Program-made: the position numbers and the translations under genes
Source: Neobacillus niacini
Lineage (GTDB): Bacteria; Bacillota; Bacilli; Bacillales; Cytobacillaceae
NCBI RefSeq assembly: GCF_000759675.1
Contig: NZ_BAWM01000158.1
Span: forward strand, 62,001-126,000
Direction: 5' to 3'
Length of the DNA: 64,000 nt
The notes under the pieces: generated by a model
The model's input: the letters and a program-made list of their open reading frames with translations, nothing else
What the model was told of the DNA's origin: nothing
Databases searched by the model: none
Part shown: positions 58,052-64,000 of the stretch, piece after piece
Layout: each line of letters starts with the position of its first letter
How positions within the stretch are numbered: position 1 is the stretch's first letter

Positions 58052-58385
58052 AATGCCGTGGTGCTAATAACATCACCAAAACACCAACAATACATATTCC
58101 GGCCCCAACCCAGTCATATAAATCCGGTGTTTTTTTATCAATGCCCCATCCCCACAGGATTGAAAGCACGATAAATACTCCCCCGTATGCTGCATAGACT
58201 CTTCCGAATGATGGAAAGGACTGAAAGGTAGCTATTACACCGTACAGAGCCAAAACGATGCCTCCAATGATTCCCCAGTAGGACGGCCTTCCTTCCCGCA
58301 GCCATTGCCAAATAAGATACCCCCCTCCTATCTCAGCAATTCCTGCCAGAATAAATAACAAAGCTGCTTGAATCACTATGTTCAC
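58050..58385 (-). CDS. YnfA/UPF0060 family membrane protein
   Basis: A 111-residue, four-helix protein with [20 protein letters not shown] and [12 protein letters not shown], the UPF0060 signatures. Distantly related to small multidrug resistance transporters; substrate unknown. The stop lies inside the shared terminator. Confidence 0.88.
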   Translation of the reverse strand: MNIVIQAALLFILAGIAEIGGGYLIWQWLREGRPSYWGIIGGIVLALYGVIATFQSFPSFGRVYAAYGGVFIVLSILWGWGIDKKTPDLYDWVGAGICIVGVLVMLLAPRH

Positions 58386-58458
58386 GTCCTTTATTTAAAA
58401 GGAGCCTCGATAAAAATCCATCTGATTACCCATCCAGTCGTATTTTTACGTTACTGGT

Positions 58459-58665
58459 CATCAGAGGCTTCAACTGATTCCCTTATAAGTTGAATTTACT
58501 CGTCAACGGGAATCAGAGGCTTTATCTGGTTCCTTATCAGTTGAATTTACTCGTCTAAGGGAATCAGACGCCCTTTCTGGTTCCCATGTAACTTTAAAAC
58601 ATCCATCAATTGGAATCAGATGTTCCATTTCATCCCCTTATAACGTAAGGAATTGGATAAATCCG
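58459..58665. repeat. degenerate tandem repeat, period 51-52 bp
   Basis: Four units starting with (A/C)ATCAGA at 58459, 58511, 58562 and 58614. The first two share GTTGAATTTACTCGTC; later units are more diverged. It sits in a 400-bp gap with no gene. The unit differs from that at 55552 but has the same period. Confidence 0.7.
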
Positions 58666-58792
58666 TTCATAATAGCTCCGATTCCTCAAGGAATGGGTAA
58701 TGATTGCTATTATTAAAAACAACTAGTTCCACGAGAGGTTTCTATTTACATCTGATTCCAACAGTTCATATTTAAATAACTCCTAATTTTAT

Positions 58793-59326
58793 TTAGCCTA
58801 TTTTAAAGTAATTTTTTATCTCATCATTTTTTGTAACAATTAAAATTTTATCATGATGAACGGCAAATTTATTAAAGAAATTTGGTTTCCCTTTCTCTTC
58901 AAAATACCGATTCCATTTAAACATTTTCCAAAAAATTTTCAGTGTGGGCTTATAATTTGATTTTTCCACACCAAGCTTTTGTAAAACAAATCTCTTAATA
59001 ATTCTATAGGTCCTTACTGAGTAATTTGTATCTAAAAAGATGATTAACTCCGCATCTTGAAAACTATTTTTCACCCAATCTTCATTATGAACACCCTCCA
59101 CAATCCAACCATCAGATTGAAGAATTGTATTCAAATATACCTTTCTTTCAACTTCCGTCCTTCTTATATCACCAGATTTATGCCTTTTCCAAACAATATT
59201 ATCCAATTCATAATAGGGAATCTGTAACTTCACTGACAGCTCTTTTGCTAACGTTGTTTTGCCACTTCCAACCGAGCCGATAATATGAATTTTTTTAGGA
59301 ACCCCTGTTTTCAAATAGACCACCAC
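58793..59326 (-). CDS. P-loop kinase-like protein (FlaR/topology-modulation type)
   Basis: A protein of about 177 residues with Walker A IIGSVGSGKTTLAKELS, a YYELDNIVWKR segment and a WIVEGVH motif, which together mark the adenylate-kinase-like DNA topology modulation (FlaR) family. The real start may be the GTG at 59326 or the TTG at 59314. The actual substrate is unknown. Confidence 0.78.
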   Translation of the reverse strand: MVVYLKTGVPKKIHIIGSVGSGKTTLAKELSVKLQIPYYELDNIVWKRHKSGDIRRTEVERKVYLNTILQSDGWIVEGVHNEDWVKNSFQDAELIIFLDTNYSVRTYRIIKRFVLQKLGVEKSNYKPTLKIFWKMFKWNRYFEEKGKPNFFNKFAVHHDKILIVTKNDEIKNYFKIG

Positions 59327-59455
59327 TTTTTAATTAAACCTTAAGTTCATCAATATTCTATTTAAGAATCAATATTTCCTCCTTCTTTAATAAGAATTTA
59401 AAGAATGAATTAATTTAATCAGTTTGATAATAAGTAACGAAAAGGAGTGATTAAG

Positions 59456-59590
59456 ATGGATGGAAAGTACAATACAAACGATGATGCAAGTGTTGAGATG
59501 AAGAAGGCGCTCAGCAAAAGTACACCTAGAAAGAATCCTAACATGAGTGAAGCTGAAAGTAAGATGAAATACCAAGGAAAGAAAGGCTAA
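59456..59590 (+). CDS. small hydrophilic protein, 44 residues
   Basis: The ATG at 59456 follows AAAGGAG by 8 nt. The product is Lys-, Ser- and Asn-rich with no hydrophobic stretch (RKNPNMSEAESKMKYQGKKG). Size and composition recall minor spore-core proteins, but no family is recognised. It is the only plus-strand gene in this part. Confidence 0.6.
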   Translation: MDGKYNTNDDASVEMKKALSKSTPRKNPNMSEAESKMKYQGKKG

Positions 59591-59648
59591 TTCTAACTAG
59601 CGTAAATAAAAATAAGGGTAAGGATTTCCCCTGCCCTTTATATGTTCC

Positions 59649-60206
59649 TCAAAGCTTAAATGCATCTATGATTAGAGAAGGAAAACATAGTTTATCTCCT
59701 TGATTCCTAGGATCAAACTTTTTCGACCGAAAAATTACACCGTCTTCAGCATCCCATTCATTATAATGAAAATTACCTGCTTCATCACAATATTCAAGTA
59801 AAGTAACTTTATAACCTGCCTCTGCAAACATGTTAGATAGTGTTCGATAATTATGTACAATTTTATGACTTGCAGCCGGATGATCTTTTGGACCAGGCCC
59901 CCCTATTTTTACAATATTTTGATAATCCACATCTAGAAAATATCCATCTGGAACCGCACACCGGATATAACCTGAAGGTTCTAGGTATTTATAACAAAGT
60001 TTAGCAGCCTGAATACCTTCTTCAAATGTTAAGTGCTCCCACACGTGTTCAGCTAGAATCGCTGTTAAGGAATTATGAGAAAACTTGTTTTCCCATGTGG
60101 TCTCATCTATTAAATTGAGCTCTTCTTCCTGTGTATGTAACCAACCTGGATTATTATTGTATTCCCCTGCTCCGATGACAACTTTGATTTCCTTTTCTAT
60201 TACCAC
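59649..60206 (-). CDS. SAM-dependent methyltransferase-like protein (COG4627 type)
   Basis: A 185-residue protein with AEHVWEHLTFEEGIQAAKLCYKYLEPSGYIRCAVPDG, the post-motif region of class I methyltransferases. The usual GxGxG is replaced by GAGEYNNNPGW, as in the predicted methyltransferases of COG4627. Substrate unknown. Confidence 0.72.
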   Translation of the reverse strand: MVIEKEIKVVIGAGEYNNNPGWLHTQEEELNLIDETTWENKFSHNSLTAILAEHVWEHLTFEEGIQAAKLCYKYLEPSGYIRCAVPDGYFLDVDYQNIVKIGGPGPKDHPAASHKIVHNYRTLSNMFAEAGYKVTLLEYCDEAGNFHYNEWDAEDGVIFRSKKFDPRNQGDKLCFPSLIIDAFKL

Positions 60207-60220
60207 CAGTTTCCCTCCGA

Positions 60221-60607
60221 TTATTTCTTTTTCACTTTTCCCTCTGCTTTCTTTCTATTCTCAGCCACTCTAAATTTAACGATTTCGCTAATTAAATCAT
60301 ATGGCAGCGGTTTGTCTTTAGGGAACTGGACTGCTCCTTTTGAGCTTTTATAATCTGTAAATTTATGTTGAAACGCTGCGATGCCACTTGAGGTTGGATA
60401 GAATCCTATATGATTTTTATTTGCAGCGAAATACACTAGATTTCCATGTAAAGCAAATGCAGGCATTTGGTAGCTTATCTTTTCAACTGCTTCAGGGGCA
60501 GCCTCTTTAATCACATTCCTTAGATTTTGAAGTATATCTTGAACTTCCTTAGGAAATTGCAATATGTATTCATCAATTGAATTAATGGTAATGTTATTTT
60601 CTTTCAT
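60221..60607 (-). CDS. DUF1801 protein (YdhG/Fra-like)
   Basis: A 128-residue protein. EVQDILQNLRNVIKEAAPEAVEKISYQMPAF and HIGFYPTSSGI are the DUF1801 pattern. B. subtilis YdhG (Fra) of this family is a frataxin-like iron chaperone. GGAG precedes the ATG. Confidence 0.85.
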   Translation of the reverse strand: MKENNITINSIDEYILQFPKEVQDILQNLRNVIKEAAPEAVEKISYQMPAFALHGNLVYFAANKNHIGFYPTSSGIAAFQHKFTDYKSSKGAVQFPKDKPLPYDLISEIVKFRVAENRKKAEGKVKKK

Positions 60608-60654
60608 AAAAATCTCCTTTCTAAAATACTAGGTTTTAACTACACTATATCAAT

Positions 60655-60875
60655 TAATAGGTGAACCTTCAAAAATGCATTTTTTATATGCATAAGCCTT
60701 TTCTGAGCGTTTGTTTTTAATTGTGGTGAATTCTTAACCTTTGCCAAATTGATTCTCATTTCTTTTTTGAAACTCGTTGTAAGGTATCCCATATTTTTGA
60801 TCGGACAAATCCAGCACAAATCCACCAATCAGGTAGGTTTAGTGAATTTGCCGTTTCTAAAATTTCCATCTTCAT
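60655..60875 (-). pseudogene. broken nucleotidyltransferase (NTP_transf_6, COG3575 type)
   Basis: From ATG 60875 the frame reads SLNLPDWWICAGFVRSKIWD, the family's N-terminal signature, then hits a TGA after about 40 codons. A short stretch in another frame (QKRLMHIKN) resembles the C-terminal NQARMHxKN motif. Most of the roughly 190-residue protein is deleted. Confidence 0.7.
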
Positions 60876-60908
60876 TTATCTTTTTTAATTAGCGATATAA
60901 CTTTTTCT

Positions 60909-61463
60909 TCATTCATTGCTTGATTCCATTAGAATTCGTTCAAAGGTTACTTTATTATTTTCATTTTTCAAAAGGAACACATCAGGATTACGTAGATTCC
61001 GCCAATCATCAAATCCGAATTCATTATTAAAATGCTTTAATAGTAAAGACAGTAAATTTCCGTGTGTAACGATGATAGTATTTTGATGTGCACTTTTAAA
61101 TACTCCCTCTACCACTTCTACGATTCGTTTCATTGCTTCTTTGCTTGACTCTCCACCTTCAAATTTCAATTGAAGATCATCAAACGTGTCTTTTAGTTTT
61201 TCAAACCAATCAGTAAGGTTATGGGTGCTTAATACACGTTCAGTTAATAGCTCGTTCGTTTCAATTTCAATATTGATTCTCTTAGCAAGTGCTTCTATCG
61301 ATTGAACTGCACGCTTATATGGACTAGCGATAATCCGGTCAATAGGAACATCGCCAAAGAATTCAGATAGATGAATGGCTTGATTAAAACCTCTGTCTGT
61401 TAGTGGTGCTTCAGATGGCTGCCCTTTGGCCTCGCAATGCCTGATAAGATAAATTTTCTTCAA
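60909..61463 (-). CDS. histidine phosphatase family protein
   Basis: A 184-residue phosphoglycerate mutase-like phosphatase: LIRHCEAKG carries the catalytic His (RHxE variant), IIASPYKRAVQS the second Arg, and IIVTHGNLLSLLL the second His. It could act on sugar phosphates or other small esters. Confidence 0.87.
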   Translation of the reverse strand: MKKIYLIRHCEAKGQPSEAPLTDRGFNQAIHLSEFFGDVPIDRIIASPYKRAVQSIEALAKRINIEIETNELLTERVLSTHNLTDWFEKLKDTFDDLQLKFEGGESSKEAMKRIVEVVEGVFKSAHQNTIIVTHGNLLSLLLKHFNNEFGFDDWRNLRNPDVFLLKNENNKVTFERILMESSNE

Positions 61464-61480
61464 TAAAATCTCTCCTGACT

Positions 61481-61879
61481 TTACTCTTCTATCGTCTTCC
61501 TAAAACCGTAAAATGCACGATATCCTTGTTCTTCGTAAAAAGTATGAGAAGTACTAGACGCAAGCATTTCTATTCTAGTTTTGGAATATAAACTGTGGAC
61601 GTGCTGAAGTAATTTCTTCCCAATACCGAACCCTCGATAACTTTTGTCAATTAACAATTCACAAATATAGAGAGTGATACGTGTATCCGTAAAACCTCGA
61701 ATATAGCCTACTATACCGTCACCTTCTGCTTCTACAACATATGATACATTTGATTTTCTCCATGCTTCCTTCGTGTCTTCGTTCTTTTCCACTAAGTTAT
61801 TCCAGCCCTCTTCTTGGTTTAACTCTTGTATTCTATTAAAATCACTTTCTTCATAATGTCGGATATGTATCTGATTCAT
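61481..61879 (-). CDS. GNAT family acetyltransferase
   Basis: A 132-residue GNAT protein with IDKSYRGFGIGKKLLQHVH (acetyl-CoA binding motif A, R-x-x-G-x-G/I) and a late FYEEQGYRAFYGFRKT. Substrate unknown. Confidence 0.87.
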   Translation of the reverse strand: MNQIHIRHYEESDFNRIQELNQEEGWNNLVEKNEDTKEAWRKSNVSYVVEAEGDGIVGYIRGFTDTRITLYICELLIDKSYRGFGIGKKLLQHVHSLYSKTRIEMLASSTSHTFYEEQGYRAFYGFRKTIEE

Positions 61880-62041
61880 TCAATAAACCTCTCCCAAAAT
61901 ACTGCACAAAATGTTCATTTTTTAAAATTGGTACTGTTTGATAGACATTTAACCGGCTGGAATGCTTAACATCGGCTCCGAATCCGCGTTCGCGCAACTC
62001 CCTTCCGCTTCCACATTCCCAGTGAGTTAAAGCATTATCAT

Positions 62042-62473
62042 TTACTCTATGATTAACATATCATTTTCATCAAAATTCCAGCTTTCAGCATAGGCTACCT
62101 CCCAATAGTACCCATCTGGATCTGAAAAGTATCCACTATATCCTCCCCAAAATACCGTTTGTGGGGCTTTTACAATCTTTCCTCCAACTTGTTCCACAGT
62201 TTCAAAAATCCGATCGACCTCTTCTGCGGATTTTGCATTATAAGCGAGAGTAATCCCAGAAAAACCTTGGGCTGTAGGAGGGTCGTTTTCATTGATATCC
62301 TTTGCCAGCTCATCTAAAGGATATAAAGCCAGTTTCGTACCTCCATTTTTAAAGAACACAATTCCTGGGCTTTCCTCTGAAACAGACGTTTCAAATCCTA
62401 ATCCATCTCGATAAAACCTTAGAGACTGAGAGATATTTTTTACGCCTAACGTAATCAGGTTTATTCTATTCAT
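62042..62473 (-). CDS. VOC family (glyoxalase-like) protein
   Basis: A 143-residue, two-module VOC protein. SQSLRFYRDGLGFE and YFSDPDGYYWEVAYA are typical. Metal-dependent lyase or resistance roles exist in the family; none is assigned here. Confidence 0.85.
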   Translation of the reverse strand: MNRINLITLGVKNISQSLRFYRDGLGFETSVSEESPGIVFFKNGGTKLALYPLDELAKDINENDPPTAQGFSGITLAYNAKSAEEVDRIFETVEQVGGKIVKAPQTVFWGGYSGYFSDPDGYYWEVAYAESWNFDENDMLIIE

Positions 62474-62501
62474 TTTTTATACCTCCACTTCGTTAAAAAA
62501 A

Positions 62502-63194
62502 CTACTTTATAAAAGCTAATTCTTGATTAATTACTTCCTGAATCTTTTTGTTTCCATAGGCACCGCGATGGAAAGCGTTGGTATCAGACCAGTATAGCTC
62601 TCGAAATGAAATTCCATTTTTCAGTTCAATCCCTAAAAATATTCGATTGCCTTCAAAAGCTTTCTCTTTATACATTTCCATGTGGTCTGTAACTGCTAAT
62701 AAAAGCCATTCATTAAGAAACTTTTCCTTCGCTTCAGGCGAAAAAGTATGAATTCTGCGGCCGTCATCTGTGCTTTCAACATGGATATCCTTTACCAAAT
62801 CCTTAATTGGATAAATATCTCCGATTGTTTTTGCGTCTTTCTTTTGATCTGCCACATAGACTTTATCGTTTGCAACCACCATGAAAGATGAAGGATAGCC
62901 CCTTACAGCATAAACAGTCGTTCCTTTTTCTAAATAGGCTGCATCGCCATTTCTCATTTTATGGTCACTACAGGCATTATCAGCCATTTTATAGGTAACT
63001 TTTCCAACCGGCTCTCCCTTTTCAATTTGAGTGCTTAATGGTTCATCCGATGCTTCTTCAAATTGGTGTTGATAGGTAACATCATTAATCTTTAACAGAT
63101 CAACCCACTCAATTGCGCCATCAGGACAGCCAATGATTTGATTGCAGGAGGATAAAAACGTTGAAAGAAATAAGATGATTATTAGCCTTTTCAT
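62502..63194 (-). CDS. putative lipoprotein, 230 residues
   Basis: The signal peptide ends in a lipobox (LSSC). The mature part is beta-rich and contains KVTYKMADNACSDHKMRNGDAAYLEKGT. It resembles uncharacterised Bacillus lipoproteins, without a named domain. Confidence 0.75.
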   Translation of the reverse strand: MKRLIIILFLSTFLSSCNQIIGCPDGAIEWVDLLKINDVTYQHQFEEASDEPLSTQIEKGEPVGKVTYKMADNACSDHKMRNGDAAYLEKGTTVYAVRGYPSSFMVVANDKVYVADQKKDAKTIGDIYPIKDLVKDIHVESTDDGRRIHTFSPEAKEKFLNEWLLLAVTDHMEMYKEKAFEGNRIFLGIELKNGISFRELYWSDTNAFHRGAYGNKKIQEVINQELAFIK

Positions 63195-63269
63195 TCAAAC
63201 ACCTCCAAAATGATTCTCAAAAGTATATATTCATCATTTTAACCTGTTAATCCTTCCAAAAAATAGAAA

Positions 63270-63295
63270 AGCTTTACTCCTTTAAGAGTAAAGCT
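63270..63295 (-). terminator. terminator of the last acetyltransferase gene
   Basis: AGCTTTACTC / GAGTAAAGCT stem abutting the stop at 63296, with a T-rich tract downstream on the minus strand. Confidence 0.85.
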
Positions 63296-63877
63296 CTATT
63301 TTTCAAGTTCATCTAATATATTTTGATTTTGAGGATCTTCATTAAAGGTCAAGACCTCTTCAACAGGTTGGTAGGATTCACCATAAAAATGTTGATCCTT
63401 ATAGGTATGAATCTTATTATATGTCTTTCTCATCGCTTCAAAAATTAGCTCTTCGGACTCTTTATTTGGTGCCCAATAGAGAATTTCCATTTTATTAACC
63501 TCATTTGTTGCTAATGACCGCCTTTGATAACCTATTGAGTTTGCGTGTTCAAAGCCCTCTCGTTTATAAAAATGCAGCCTTTTTCCTGTATCACTGTCTT
63601 CATAGCTAACTGGTTCAACTTCTAGAATGATTGCCTTTCCTTTTTGTTTCATTTTTTCTAACAGCTGATGACCGAGTCCCTGACCACGGGCATTTCTTGA
63701 AACAAAAAGATAATCAATAAATACAAAATCATCTAACTCTGCATACATCAAAACATGATTAGGTCCCTCATCCTTATGATAAATATCAGACCTCTCTCTT
63801 AATAATGTTTCCATATGCTCTTTCGACTTCATTTCCTCAATCGGAAAATATTGATTCAACTTCTCATACCAATGCAT
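63296..63877 (-). CDS. GNAT family acetyltransferase
   Basis: The ATG at 63877 follows GAGGAG by 7 nt, giving 193 residues; the longer frame to 63940 lacks a site. FVSRNARGQGLGHQLLEKMKQKG is motif A. About 60 residues follow the core, with an ILYWAPNKESEELIFEAM segment. Substrate unknown. Confidence 0.85.
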   Translation of the reverse strand: MHWYEKLNQYFPIEEMKSKEHMETLLRERSDIYHKDEGPNHVLMYAELDDFVFIDYLFVSRNARGQGLGHQLLEKMKQKGKAIILEVEPVSYEDSDTGKRLHFYKREGFEHANSIGYQRRSLATNEVNKMEILYWAPNKESEELIFEAMRKTYNKIHTYKDQHFYGESYQPVEEVLTFNEDPQNQNILDELEK

Positions 63878-64000
63878 TATACTACTCCTCAGATAAAGTG
63901 TCTTAATGAGGAAAGTATGTGTGGATTTTCCATTTTTCATACAAATAGGTCTTCATATCTCTTTTTATTAATGTTCGACTCTTTGATATGATATAATCGC

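Noticed and set aside
60640-60828. A second Cys-Trp peptide precursor (frame containing CWICP)
   Set aside because: It is an out-of-frame reading of the broken nucleotidyltransferase, whose true frame gives LPDWWICAGFVRSK; it has no ribosome binding site.
63970-63997. Promoter at the right edge (TATAAT)
   Set aside because: The -10 is perfect but no acceptable -35 at 16-18 bp was found and the gene it would serve is outside the window.

Overview
The window looks like chromosome from an AT-rich, endospore-forming Bacillaceae bacterium of the Bacillus/Neobacillus type. Supporting signs are TnrA with matching TnrA boxes, an ilv-leu operon with a T-box leader, an FbpA-like small protein, YfkAB, a sporulation-kinase-like histidine kinase, strong AGGAGG ribosome binding sites and frequent TTG/GTG starts. 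No tRNA, rRNA, CRISPR array, intact transposase or prophage was seen.

Layout. 1-5004 (minus): a tightly overlapping operon for a molybdopterin oxidoreductase with a heme-b-type membrane anchor, a ferredoxin subunit, a Tat-exported Rieske protein and three small proteins. 5145-9093 (minus): a PqqD-M50 membrane protease, a previously uncalled 23-codon Cys/Trp peptide gene, an HD-GYP protein and a histidine kinase; the last two share one membrane sensor module. 9274-15463: amino acid permease, a YjfM/YjfC/YjfL-like operon beside a K+ channel, a probable free-standing structured RNA (about 14660-15000), then a split ThrE-type exporter (to 16238).

16359-21412 is a decaying accessory patch: broken permease, M20 amidohydrolase and second glutamine amidotransferase, among an intact amidotransferase, MFS transporter and Lrp regulator. 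Two hairpin-plus-25-bp modules flank most of it. 22019-38012 holds MFS pumps, YfkAB, an FNT channel, RecQ, a fatty-acid activation/oxidation pair with a broken ligase copy, a sortase-signal remnant, a 2-hydroxyacid dehydrogenase, GDPD, DUF1761 and a TPR-dynamin-like GTPase.

38253-45921: a polar amino acid ABC transporter, small proteins, then nitrogen control (tnrA, amtB) followed by a DUF294 nucleotidyltransferase and a DnaQ-like exonuclease in place of glnK. 46333-58018: the complete branched-chain amino acid operon ilvE-ilvD-[T-box]-ilvB-ilvN-ilvC-leuA-leuB-[seven 52-bp repeats]-leuC-leuD. 58050-63877: mostly minus-strand small enzymes (YnfA, P-loop kinase, methyltransferase, DUF1801, phosphatase, acetyltransferases, VOC protein), one broken nucleotidyltransferase and a second degenerate array with a period of about 52 bp.

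Best candidates for something undescribed: (i) the peptide/PqqD-M50 protease/HD-GYP/kinase set at 5145-9093; (ii) the nested-stem RNA with its own promoter and terminator at 14626-14999; (iii) the two 52-bp-period arrays at 55552 and 58459.
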